Shown: piece by piece, positions 1-11,100 of the stretch
Numbering within the stretch: the first letter of the stretch is position 1
How the letters are laid out: every line of letters starts with the position of its first letter
The notes under the pieces: generated by a model
What the model saw: only the letters and a program-made list of their open reading frames with translations
What the model was told of the DNA's origin: nothing
Databases searched by the model: none
Program-made: the position numbers and the translations under genes
Assembly: GCA_021397845.1 (NCBI GenBank)
Contig: CM038050.1
Location: forward strand, 5,770,471 to 5,834,470
Source of the DNA: Areca catechu
Taxonomy: Eukaryota; Streptophyta; Magnoliopsida; Arecales; Arecaceae
Direction of reading: 5' to 3'
DNA length: 64,000 bases

Positions 1-51
1 CCCAGTCCTCTGCTAGGTCGAGCTCATGAGCTCGGCGCCTAGGCCGGAGCC

Positions 52-529
52 GACATCCGCCCTCCAGAGGAGACCCTCAGAGGTTAGTGCCCCCCCGGTT
101 GAGGTCGAGCCCAGAGCTCACCCGCCGAGGTCGAGCCTCTCCGAGTGCGCGCCCTCTGGACCGGGTCCGCCGACATCCGCCCTCCGGAGGAGACCCTCGG
201 AGGTTAGTGCCCTCCCGGTCGAGGTCGAGCCAAGGCTCACCTGCCGAGGTCGAGCCTCTCCGAGTGCGCGCCCTCTGGATCGGGTCCGCCGACATCCACC
301 CTCCAGAGGAGACCCTCGGAGGTTAGTGCCCTCCCGGTCGAGGTCGAGCCAAGAGCTCACCCGCCGAGGTCTAGCCTCTCCGAGTGCGCGCCCTCTGGAC
401 CGGGTCCGTCGACATCCGCCCTTCAGAGGAGACCCTCGGAGGTTAGTGCCTCGCGGTCGAGGTCGAGCCAAGAGCTCGCCCGCCGAGGTTAAGCCTCTCC
501 GAGTGCGTGCCCTCTGGACCGGGCCCGTA
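52..529. repeat. GC-rich tandem array, four copies of a 120-bp unit
   Basis: The word GACATCC(G/A)CC recurs at 52, 172, 291 and 411, giving periods of 120, 119 and 120 bp. Each unit holds the same blocks (GGAGACCCTC, GTCGAGCC, TCCGAGTGCGCGCCCTCTGG) with a few substitutions. The unit is close to a multiple of three, so long open frames run through it on both strands, but these are composition artefacts and match no protein I know. The array lies just upstream of gypsy-like LTR sequence and probably belongs to the non-coding part of that element (inference). Confidence 0.9.
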
Positions 530-1490
530 CTTCGTCCTTCTCCACCAGGCCATCCTTGCCAGCTCGGAGCACCTAGGATGGAGCGAGCCCAGTCATCCCA
601 GCTCGGCCTCAACCCAGAAGAAGTCCTCACCAACCGAGGACACCGACGAGCCTCCCGAGGACCGTACCAGAATGCCTCTCAAGGCCGTACTGACTACCTG
701 ACACCACCAGTTACACCAAAAAGATAAGCAACGCGCCGATCGAGGTGCCACATTCCTCACCAACCACTCAGATCACCCAGGAAAGAAGGCCATCCGGGAG
801 ATTCGAACCCCGCGGGCGGCGGTCCACCATTCAAGACGTCCTTGATTTTCCGGAACAAGGCAATTATGAAGGAGTGTCGGAGCGCATGACAGCACCTTAT
901 CATGAAATAGGAAAGGGCTTCCTGGGACACTACCGCACGCGTCTGATAGCTCGGCGGGAATCCCGAAACAAGCTCTCAACGGCCAGTCTTCGACTACAAA
1001 GAACGATTGGCACCCCCCAAGGGGGGAGGTAACAACAGTAACCACAACAACAAAGAAAAAAAAAGAGACAGAACAACCACCCACCACCAAGACAGGACAA
1101 GCTTGACCAAAAGAGCAAGAGGCCATCACCACCACGAATGGAGAAAACGGAGGGGCTCAAGGAGAGGCGGAGGGACAGAGCATCCCTTTGTCCCCGCTAC
1201 CAATCTCCCCCTGCGACGTTCATACCTCCACACACACATCTTTCACTCCTCCTAGCACGGAGTCCATCAATAGGGGCCCAGCTAGGAGGATCTGTTCCCC
1301 TAGACCGTCACTGATTTGATCGTTGGAGCGCCCTGGCCGGAAATCCCTGCCCGGGTCTCTAACCATTGTCTCGCAGGCCCTGGAGCAGAGGACCACAGGA
1401 CGGCGGGAGGCGGGGACTCGGGAGCCGAGCACGGCGGGCGGCGGGAGGAGCGCACTCCGACGCGGCAGCTACGGGCCACGATGGTCTTGG
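530..1490 (+). mobile_element. Ty3/gypsy-like LTR retrotransposon fragment
   Basis: A polypurine-like tract (AAGGGGGGAG) ends near 1028. The segment around 1305-1400, ACTGATTTGATCGTTGGAGC followed by a GGCCGG...CCCGGGTCTC block and a CAG, is the R/U5-style sequence typical of plant gypsy LTRs. A related block, ACTTGATCGTCGGAGTG, occurs at 62374 in another LTR in this window. No coding domain is visible. The fragment stops around 1490, where copia RNase H sequence begins on the other strand, so this is a junction between two truncated elements. Confidence 0.5.
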
Positions 1491-2000
1491 TGGCAACATG
1501 TATCTTAATCTTGCTATTTAAAATAGTTTCTCGTATAAAATGACTGTCCATCTCCATGTGCTTAGTCTACTCATGAAAGAATGGGTTACTAGCAATATAA
1601 ATTGCTACTTGATTGTCACAATGCATATCTATTGGCTTTGTATAGATAAATTCCAAATCTTCCACAAAGAACTTAAGCCACATCATTTTACGGGCAGTAT
1701 AGACTATTGCTCTGTACTCTACCTCAGCACTTGATCTTGCTACAACATTTTATTTCTTGCTTCTTCATGTGACTAAGTTTCTTTCAATATAAGTACAATA
1801 GCTAGAGGGGTAAGGTGCTGATCTCCATAGATTCTACACAATCTATAACTGAGTATACCTTAATATCAAGTATCCAGATTTCTTAAATAGTAGTTCTTTT
1901 CCTAGAGAGCCTTTTATATAATAAAAAATTTTGATAACCGCTTTCCAATATCTTTTCTTTGACTTGTGCATGTATTGGCTAACCAACCTAACTGCAAAAA
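1490..2000 (-). pseudogene. Copia RNase H remnant
   Basis: The minus-strand end of the element encodes a block resembling NPxFHExTKHMEMDSHFIRETIL, the conserved C-terminal RNase H motif of plant copia elements (usually HERTKHIEIDCHF-x-RE). It is split by a stop. The frame continues beyond the motif into unrelated GC-rich sequence, placing the truncation breakpoint near 1490. Confidence 0.8.
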
Positions 2001-2249
2001 AATATCTGGTCATGTAATGGTGAGATATATTATCTTCTAGCCAATCTACGATACCGAGCTAGATTTGAAAATTTATTCTCATTATTTTTAGATAGATTGT
2101 TGTGATTGCCAATCATTGAAGTATTAATAGGCTTATATCCTAGTAGTCCGGTTTCTGTAAGTCAAGTACATATTTTCACTGGAAAAAAACTAACCTCATC
2201 AGAATAGTAAGCAATCTCAATATCCAAGAAATACCTTAGCCTGCCTAGA

Positions 2250-3158
2250 TCTTTGATAAGAAAATAAGATTGAATATGTTATTTAACTTCAGTAATTCTC
2301 TCAATGTCATCACTAGTAAGAATAATATCATCGACATAAAGAATAAGTACAACGATTTTTCGTAAACTTTTATTGTCAAAGACCAAGTGATCAAGATGTG
2401 AACATCTGAGATCTATATTGACAATAACCTTTGTAAACTTTTTAAACCAAGTATGAAGACTCTGTTTCAAACTATAAATAGCTTTCTTGAGCTTGCATAG
2501 TTGATACTTTCTCCGAGCAATATATTTGGTGGTTGCTCCATATAAACATCCTCAAGAAGATCATCATAGAAAAATGTGTTCTTGATATCCATTTAAATGA
2601 TGAGTTAATCTTGATTAACAGCAATAGAGAATGCCATCCGAACATAATTCATTCAAGCTATAGAAGAAAATATTTCATAGTAATTAGTCATGTAAGTTTG
2701 AGTAAAGTTTTTAGCAACTAGATGAGCCTTGTACTGATCAATGGATTTATTTGGCAAGTATTTGACAATAAATATCTATTTGCATTGAGTAGATTGGACA
2801 CCCACAGGAGGGGGCACAAGCTTGCAAGTGCCACGGCTAATAAGAATATTTATTTCATCATCCATAGTGACTTTCCAGGATGGATCGAATAGTACTTTTT
2901 AATAAGTCCTGGAAATAGACACAGATGAGATGACAAGGCAAACTACCGAAAAGAGATATTGAAATAATCTAGAGAGACATAATCAGCAATAGAATATATA
3001 CTACATATACATGCACCCTTACGAAGAGTAATGGGAAGATCAATGTCATGTACCTCAAGATCGGAAATTGGAGCCAGAGAAGGCAGACTGGTGTGAACAA
3101 GAGATGTGGATTGTTGGTAGCACTGAGAATCTTGCAAAATAGGAGAAACTATTGGCAA
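2250..3158 (-). pseudogene. Copia reverse transcriptase remnant
   Basis: Upstream of the core, the frame at 3158-2943 holds the LPITLRKG spacer that precedes plant copia RT. Within 2470-2279 the frame reads HTWFKKFTK then VVLILYVDDIILTSDD. YVDD is the catalytic box of copia RT and DDIILT is its usual context. The frame before and after the box is interrupted. Confidence 0.9.
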
Positions 3159-3169
3159 AGTCTTTAGAG

Positions 3170-4130
3170 GCTACTTAGAAACCAAGAAAGGAATACCCTG
3201 TAGGGACGAAGCTAGTGTCAGAAGAGGAGGTTCAGACAAGAATTTCAAATGAGTTTTGGAAGGAGAGAAGAATGAGACAAACTTAAAGAAAGTTACATCG
3301 ATTAAAACAAAGTAATGTTGGGTAACCGGATCATAACACTTATATTCCCTTTGTGCTCGAGAGTAATCCAAGAAAATATACTTAACATACTGAGGAGATA
3401 GCTTGTCAAGTCTAGGGTCGAGTACGTGAACAAAGCAGACATATTTAAATACTCAAGGAGTTCGTAGGAATAGAGACCTGTCGGGATAAATACAAGAGAA
3501 TGATAGTTGAACAGCAAGAATGGAGGATGGAAGATGATTAATGAGATAGCATGCAATAAAAACAACTCTCTCCAATATGATTTAGATACATGCATCTAAA
3601 ATATTAAGATATGAGCCATATTCAGGAGGGTACGATTCATACATTTAACTATTCCATTCTATTGAGAAGTGTAAGCACACGAGTCTGATGAATAATATCA
3701 CGAGAAATACAAAACTGTTTAAATAAAAAACTTATAAATTCTAATACATTATCGGTTCTAAGAGTCTTAATGGGCATAGAAAATGGAGTTTTTATTTTTA
3801 TATAGAATTTTGAGAATACACGGAAGATATCAAATCGACTTTAAAGAAGATAGATTTAAGTGACTTGAGAATAATCATTAATAAAGTTAACAAAGTGTTG
3901 AAACTCAAGATGGAACGATACAACATTGGGACCTTAGATGTCAGAATGTATAAGCTTAAAAGGAGTACTACACTAGAGATACTAGAGGGAAAGGAAGCCT
4001 GATGATACTTGCCAAACTCACAAGTAGCACTGGGCAAAGAGGATAATGTAGATAGAATAGAAACAAAGTATCCAAGGATGAAAGCACGGGATGCCCTACC
4101 CTGCAATGTCATACAGAGCTATCCCAAGTA
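3170..4130 (-). pseudogene. Copia integrase core remnant
   Basis: Minus-strand translation in shifting frames gives HSDI-x-GP near 3930, then HFVNFINDYSQVT, then SRFDIFRVFSKFY and IKTLRTDNVLEF. These are decayed versions of the copia integrase blocks HxDxWGP, F-x-DDYSR-x-TW and RSDNGxEF. Several stops and at least one frameshift interrupt the domain. Confidence 0.75.
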
Positions 4131-4287
4131 ATAGGAAAAATAATAGCAATAGCAGGTTCCGTATCCAAATAGTAGAGACCTCGTAACTCATGTCCACCAT
4201 CAATCTGCTTCATAGTCTGAAGATCCTGAAGAATACAATCGAAAGGAAAAAATATGACAGAACAACCCAAAGAATGGGTGAGGTGAC

Positions 4288-4581
4288 TTATAAAAAGAAG
4301 ATTAACAAAAAATTAAAAATATATAAAACTTTATCAAGAGATAAAAATGAGGAGGCAACCATTCTTCCTTCGTCCATGATAAGAGAGAAGGAGCCATCAG
4401 CAATAGATACATAAAGACGAGTCAAGGAAAGGATTAGAGTAGAGAATAAAGACATATTACCTGTCATATGAGTAGAGGAACCAGAGTTGAGAAACCATGG
4501 CTTATCATGAGTAATAGCAAAAGAATGCAAAAGATGGAGAAGCAAAAAAAGTAGAGGCACGTGACTATAATAATTTATCAT
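4288..4581 (-). pseudogene. Copia aspartic protease / pre-integrase remnant
   Basis: The minus-strand frame contains PWFLNSGSSTHMTGN, an altered copy of the plant copia protease active-site block W-x-LDSGASxHMTG. The catalytic Asp of D-S/T-G is replaced by Asn here (NSG), so it would be inactive even if expressed. It lies between the gag remnant and integrase, as expected. Confidence 0.85.
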
Positions 4582-4887
4582 ACTCTACCTTGGTAAGTAT
4601 AATAATATTGCTTGTATAGGTAAAAAATAGAGGCAATATTTGTAGAGGCAACAGTTCATCCTACTTTTTTTAAGTGCTGCAAAATAGTCAGTGACAGAAT
4701 ATCCATCTTGTCAAATTATAAAAATATGCTCATAAAGAGAGTAAACTTGACTGATATTCTTTTTATATCCGTATACTTTTTTAAGAGCATCCCACATCTC
4801 TTTCACTATAGAGAGGAATATAATATTTGCACTGATAGAAGGTTCATAGCTATTCAAAAGCTAGATGATAACTGTATGATCATCATC

Positions 4888-5100
4888 TTACCACTTGTCT
4901 ACAGGGCTGGTCACTATTTCGCTATTAGAGTACTTGGAGGAAGAGAAGGCAACAGGAGGGGCATCAATAAGATGTTTCAACTTATATTGAGAACTAAAAA
5001 AGAAACAGAAAGCTTGAGCCCAAAGGACATTATTAGCATCGTTTAACTTAATCGTGGTGCCCAAAAGGATGGACTTCGATACATCTGAATATGACGTCAT
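4888..5100 (-). pseudogene. Copia gag remnant
   Basis: The minus-strand translation contains ATIKLNDANNVLWAQAF-type sequence (a decayed form of the copia gag start L-xx-NY-xx-W) followed by LKHLIDAPP. This is the conserved N-terminal block of plant copia gag (retrotran_gag / UBN2 family). It is a short frame of about 70 codons; downstream gag sequence is broken by stops. Confidence 0.7.
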
Positions 5101-6025
5101 ATAGAGCTGAAGACAGCGATGATAGCAATATAGGAAAGAGATTTCTGGATCACAGTATAGATAAAGTGAAGATCAAGGAAGAAAGCCTTACACCTTTGGA
5201 TGAAGAGAAGGCAGCATTTCTACTCTCTCTTTTTTTGTAATACTGCGGGCTGGGTCTATAAGCTGATCTATAGACCACACAGTCTATGGGCTAAGCTATG
5301 GACCGCATTGTATGCAGACATTTTGGACCGCACCCAAGCCAATTAAAAAATAAAAAAATAGGGAAACTGAGGGTGGGTCAAAGGAGACAGCTAGGGAGAG
5401 GCAAGGAGAGGCAGTGGCGGAGGTGGCAGTGGTTGAAGAAGTAAAGAGGAGGGAGATTTTGGGTTTTTTCATGGTAGTTTGGAGAGATCAGGGGAAGAAG
5501 AGACGGTTGTGGAGAGGGCAGTGATGGAGGAGGCGGTAGAGACAGCTGCAAGAGTCAAGAACTGAGAGTGTGGTGAGCAACAACAGCGATGGGGATGAAG
5601 TCCCTGGAGAAGGTGAGCTTGGTGGCAAAGATGAGGGAGTTGCAGGATCTCTGCGGAAAGGGATCGCGAAGAGCCACGGCAATGGCGGTGAGCTCGACAA
5701 TCATGGAGCACCCGAGCTAAGGCTTGTGGGAGGTGCGGGGTGCCTGAACGAGGAGGCATTGTGTATGGGTGGCAGCGGTGATCATGGAGGAGAGAAGAGC
5801 AGAAGGGAAGGCGTTGAGCAGCCGAACGGTGGATCTTGGGCACCAAAATACTTGAAGATCTTAAGTGGTGAGCAGGATGGAAGGCTTCGAGCGGCAAACA
5901 ATGGATCTTGGGTGCTAGGAGAGGTCCTTTTCATGGGGTCGTCTGGGGGGAGAAGAGAGAGTGGGGAAGGGAGTAGGTGGCCTAAGATTGAGGAGGGATG
6001 GGAGACACAGCGATAGGAGGGTGAT

Positions 6026-6037
6026 GCTCTGATACCA
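6026..6037 (-). other. Copia primer-binding site (initiator tRNA-Met)
   Basis: The minus strand reads TGGTATCAGAGC directly after the LTR terminus CA. This 12-mer is the classic complement of the 3' end of plant initiator tRNA-Met used to prime copia reverse transcription. It is intact although the rest of the element is decayed. Confidence 0.92.
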
Positions 6038-6213
6038 TGTAGAGGAAAAGAAAATATTGTTATATTGAAATTAAGGTCATAGAGGCCTTTAAATAAAGTA
6101 CAGGACAATATGACTCATAATAGAACTGTAATAATATTCCTAATATGATCAAGATAGAATATGATGTTATAGGAATAATATAAAATTAATTATTTTCTTT
6201 CTTAATTCTAACA
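6038..6213 (-). repeat. 5' LTR of the copia element (176 bp)
   Basis: On the minus strand the segment begins TGTTAGAATTAAG and ends CTCTACA, giving the 5'-TG...CA-3' termini of an LTR. The copia primer-binding site abuts it without a gap. At 176 bp it is at the short end for copia LTRs. It is AT-rich. The partner LTR is absent from the other end of the element. Confidence 0.85.
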
Positions 6214-7822
6214 TATATATCTTGCAACATTCTCTTCTTTCAATAAATTATGACGGTTGTTTTGATAAACGGTTGTTTTGTTTTCATTAAAAAAAAAAAA
6301 ATCTTTGGACTTTCTTCTCATTGAATGGATTGGTGAATTCATGTCTTGATCATCTTCCGATTGTGAGATAATAACAAATAATTAAAAGTTGTAGATTAGT
6401 TCTAACATCGCCATCTAATGGACTGACTTGCAATCATCGTTTCCGACACCTTTCCAGCAATTTCAACATAGGCATGTAATCAGTGAACTTGAAGACTTCT
6501 CTTCATATTTGGATATAAAATGATACAATGCACCATGATTAAGAGCACTGAAGCAGCACCATGGATCAAAGTGCAGGTTAGCAAGCTTTGACATCAAATG
6601 CTTAATTATTTCTTGTTCAACCAATCCAAACTAATATCATTTTTGCTGAATTTGTTTTGACTGCATCCCAATTGCAGCAAACTCTTGTAGTATTTGAGCT
6701 GTTTGGATCGCAACTGTAGGTGTTAAAGAAGGTTGAGATGCAACAAATCCTATGATTTCATTCCTCTTTTAAGATTTCTAATTTTCAAATGTTGATGCAT
6801 TGTTAGTCTCTCTGTTTCCCATCTCCAGGCTTCAGAACACAGAGAAATGTACTGGAGGAATATTAAATAGTGGCAAGGATGACAAACACTCATAAACAGA
6901 AGTCCTTGCCCTGACCATCATATAGATGACCATTTGAGGAGCTATGCCATGGTTGCCCTGTAATATTGTTTCAAATTGAACTTTAGAAACAATGACCTCT
7001 TCTACTCACCAGTCTATTGTTTTATGTCAAGGATTCTAGAGTCAAATTGCCCATTCTACCCAATGTCAAAAGGGCTCACTGAAATTGTGTTCTGTTATTG
7101 ACAATTAACATATAACACTCAATCGGTTGTTGGTGCTGTATTTTATATAACAAACCATTTTGAAGAACATGTTCTGGGCCGTAGGCCTTGATTCTGAACA
7201 TGTGGCACAGCAATGAGCAATGAATTACTCCATTGACAACGATTGCAAATCCGAGCATCTGAAACCTTTCTCTAACCTATCAAGTCATGTACAGATTGCA
7301 AGTTCACCAGCCGCCCAATTCTATATTCTCCGCTCACATACGTGACCTATAGTATTTGTACATGTAATCATTCCAAACGATGAAGGGGTGCATCAGTTAA
7401 TTTCCAAGGATTTGTTTGGATATTCCACCCATGGGCTTGTTAGTTAGGACGAAGGAAAATTAACAAACACCTGGAGATCAATTTTTTTTTCTTAGAATTC
7501 AGGCTTCATGGGTGTTGGACTGATATGGGCTAGACTCAAATAGCCCATATAATAAGCTGTCTAATCCACGAATTACGTTAGAAGTCAGCCCCGCCTGCTG
7601 GATTTCCATCACGGTCCATTAAGTAGCAACGACGGTCCATCGTTAGGCCGAGTGGATCCGTGAGCCAGGCCTATTAACATCCCAGATGGTATCCTACATT
7701 CGTCGATGCACGTGTCCTCCGACCCAGGGTTGAATAAGCGGGAGCCTAAAAACATGCTGACGGACTGACGGAGTAGAATCCCCTTGGGCCATATCCAATC
7801 CGGAGACCGCGGCTCGTCGACC
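6214..7822 (+). promoter_or_regulatory. Upstream region of the AspRS gene
   Basis: These 1.6 kb carry no recognisable gene or element. Close to the start codon are several GCCCA/TGGGC words: TGGGCTAG near 7527, AGCCCAT near 7540, and TTGGGCCATA near 7785. Such site-II-like (TCP-bound) motifs are common upstream of plant nuclear genes for mitochondrial, plastid and translation proteins. No strong TATA box is seen within 100 bp of the ATG. The promoter assignment is inference from position. Confidence 0.4.
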
Positions 7823-8187
7823 ATGGCTTCCATCCTGCGCGTCGCGCCTTTCCTCTACCCTCGCGTCGCCCGTCTCGCTCGCTTCCCCCGCGGACTACCT
7901 TCAAGATTCCCGACTCGAAGAGTCTTCGCCGCCTCTCGCTTCTCGTCCACCGCGCCGTCTTCGGTCTCTCCTCCTCCTCCGCCGCCGCCGGAAACCCTAC
8001 CTTCGATCCCCGGTCCGAAGCTCCGGCGAGTGCTCCGCTACAGTGGGTCTCAAGAACCGCGTTCTGCGGAGACCTCGGGGTCGAGGACGTCGGGAGGCGC
8101 GTCCGGCTCTGCGGCTGGGTAGCCCTCCACAGGGTTCATGGCGGCCTCACCTTCTTCAACATCAGGGATTCCTCTGGGATCGTTCAG
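7823..8187 (+). CDS. AspRS exon 1: transit peptide and start of OB fold
   Basis: ATG at 7823 opens a frame rich in Arg, Ser, Ala and Pro with almost no acidic residues ([20 protein letters not shown]...), a typical organellar presequence. This frame stops at 8122. The OB fold ([12 protein letters not shown], then [20 protein letters not shown] and RDSSGIVQ) lies in another frame from 8044 to the donor at 8188. An intron from 7964 (GTCTCT) to 8043 (CTACAG), 80 bp and phase 0, would join the two exactly. Otherwise a single-base indel in the CTC/GCC repeat near 7969-7990 is implied. Confidence 0.8.
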
Positions 8188-11100
8188 GTGCGTTCTTTCC
8201 TTCCGGTGCTTGTAATTTATCTTTCCTTCTTGCGTTTACTTCCCTTCCTTTGAGATTTCTTTAGTTGATGGGATCTTCTTAATTCTTGCTAGCCGAGCGG
8301 TGCCCAGCAATATCACTGGGTATTTCTTGATTTTTAATAAGGAAATGTTGCTAATTCCACCCTTCCCACCGATTGCAATGTTAATTGATGATTTTTTTAA
8401 TTTTTAAAATTGGTATCAGTTGTCTTAATTCTTGATAAGGGAATGTTGCTGATGGATGGTTCTGGTTGTATTTCTGTTTTTTTTGGTTTTCTTAGGTTAC
8501 GACGCATCCTAATGAGTTCCCGGATGCCTACTCTACTGTGAACAAGCTGAGGCTTGAGTATGTAATCACTGTTGAAGGGATTGTCCAGCCTCGGCCAAAA
8601 GAATCTGTAAATAATAAGATGAAGACCGGGGCTATAGAGGTATGGTCAAGACTCTTAATGCTGAATATCTTGATGTATGTTTGTAGCCTGTATACTGAAA
8701 ACCAAAACAACCTTTTTTTTTTTTTTCCTGATCGTTGTTGCAAGAATACCTTTTATGATGTAAAATAATTCTGAACTATGAGCTTCTTTGAAGCGTGCGT
8801 TACTTATTCTCATAAATTTTGTCTTTATATAACTGGATATTTGCCTGCGAGCAACTCCAACATCAGTAGTTTTATATGCCAATACAGCACTTGTTTTACA
8901 CAGTGAAAAAAGATTTCTGTGCAATGCACTAACCTCTGTACATGTCTACTGAAGCCTCTTCCATCACTGGTCAGGAGCACAAAATCTGGTAAGGAGAGAG
9001 GAAGAATTGAAATAAATAAAAGAGATCAATTTGTTTTAGAAAGAAAGATCATTTTTGATCTAGAAAACAAGCATACTATGAAAATGTATCTGTTATGCAG
9101 ACACGTCTTTTAATTGATTCTACCCAGATTGTTCAGAAATTGAAAATTACCAAAACAAGCTGATTGGACTCATTTTATTACTTGAATAATATCAAGGATA
9201 TAATGTTGCGGACATGGACATGTGTTTAGATACTATGGAATTAAGGTGAATGCCTTTGACTTTAGCATTCTATTTTTTTTCATATAAAAGTTGTTGTATG
9301 GATGTGTGCATTGCATTATTTGGTTGGGGGTGATCTGGCATGGCAAAAAAAAAAATCCCATTTTAGATTATCATGTTTGGTATGAAAAGAGGATGCGAAA
9401 GATGGTAAAATAAATGATAAATCCCATGCCTATTTACTAAGAGAGAAGATAAAACGATTACCACCAAGAGGGTGGCATTTTTTTTTCCATACTAGATTAT
9501 TGAAGTCATTGTTTGACAAACATGCATCCACTTTTTTAGTTGAAACCCACAAATGCTCCCTTTCAATTGTCAATCCTACAACAATCCCTACTCAAAACGA
9601 TTATGCTAAATCTAAATTTCTAACTTTCCATGTAATGATTTATTTTTTCTCCAAATTTGCCGATTAATGGGGGGATTGCATTTAAATATATTTACCTGAT
9701 AAAAAAATTTAAAATATCAAAATTTATTTATAATAAGAAATATATTTTATAATAAATGTGTAATTAATTCAAAAAAATTAGTAACTCATGTAAATATATT
9801 TCAATATTTAAAATGGTACATATTGATATCTTTCATTAAGTGTGTCATCAATGGCCAAATGGACCGAACAAAAAATGTCTTTACTTGAATTGTCTATTCA
9901 AGGGTTTTGTTGAGAATTTGGCAATATTTTCATGTAAGATTTCCTCCAACTAAACATCGTAATCTATTTCTGGAGCCATTTTGTAGAGTAATTATTCCAC
10001 CGACTAAACATGGTAAAGTTTATTTTTCCTGCAATTGCTTTCCTAGATAAATGATTCCTAGGAATCATCAGCTTACTTCTTAAATTGACATAACCCAACC
10101 AAATGAACCCTTAGTCAAGATTGCTGGTACAATATTGGAGGAACCGAATTTAGCATAAAAGAGAATCTTGTATGTGGATTTTGCAAAAAATAGATGCTGA
10201 CATCCATCTTCCTTTCTATTAAATTGAATCCTCTAAGAAATTCTGGATGATCTCTCATGCTAAACTGTCCCAACAAATTATTTCAAGCAACCATCCATGC
10301 TAGAATTTTGGACCATGACTGAATTTTATCGGCCTGTATTGAGAGCTGTAACTGAAGCACTTCAAATGTAAGGGACCTAGGAATTGCTGATCGGATCTGT
10401 TGAGTTTTCACCATAAGTGTTCTCACTCAAGATATTGTTCTTTTTATTGTATAAATAGAAAATAAAATGTACATATTAGTTTCGTGGTTCTAGAGATGGT
10501 TAAGATGGGGTCATGTGTAATTGGAGGCCTTTGGAGATCCCAAACATGTTGAGGGAATGGAATAAGAATGTCATTGAGCAGTAGAGTCTGATGAGTAATG
10601 TCAATTAATCTCTTCCAATTTAAGACATCGGTACATCACATAAGTTTTAGGAGCATAATGTTACACTAGTGCGGTAAGTATATTGCTTGGAAAAATCAAA
10701 CATTGCAAATCTGGAGCTGTCTGATAATATAATCTGATCTATTGATTTTGTTTGAAGAAGATGAGTTGGATGTCCCTTAATAGCATTTCAGGAAATATAT
10801 GTATGAGAAGTTATTTTCTGTAAAACAGGAAGTCACCAGGTGTGGGACTTGGATTTTGAGGAGACTATCAAAAAATGATCTTTAGAGCTTGCCTCACTGT
10901 GGCTATGTATATGTGAATTTTTATTATTGGCTTACAAAAACAGGGAAGGTAGGTAGCATCGTAAGATGTAACAGAGAGTCTTCTGGACTCGAAAACTTTG
11001 TTTTGATATTGTTGTTATTATTATATGCACAATTCTAATGAAATAGAACCATGCAGTGTTGTGGGTTTATGTAAGGAAGAGAACCATGATATGAAATGAA

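Larger units (their letters stand above)
1490..6213 (-). mobile_element. Degenerate Ty1/copia retrotransposon, 3' end lost
   Basis: Read on the minus strand, the order is 5' LTR (6213-6038), primer-binding site (6037-6026), long leader (to about 5100), gag, protease, integrase, reverse transcriptase and RNase H (ending near 1490). That order (integrase before RT) is diagnostic of Ty1/copia. Stops and frameshifts break every domain, so no polyprotein can be made. There is no second LTR at the 1490 end: the RNase H C-terminus runs directly into GC-rich gypsy-like sequence. The element is therefore an old truncated copy, and no target-site duplication can be defined. Confidence 0.88.

Noticed and set aside
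26..727. 233-codon open frame at the window start
   Set aside because: It lies in the 120-bp GC-rich tandem array, is mirrored by open frames in other phases and on the other strand, and has no recognisable domain; an effect of unit length divisible by three.
795..815. tRNA T-arm-like word GATTCGAACCCCG
   Set aside because: No matching anticodon arm or acceptor stem is found around it; it is in GC-rich LTR-element sequence.
5469..6108. Overlapping 142- to 148-codon frames on both strands
   Set aside because: Part of the untranslated leader between the copia LTR/PBS and gag; Ser/His/Pro-rich translations without domains.
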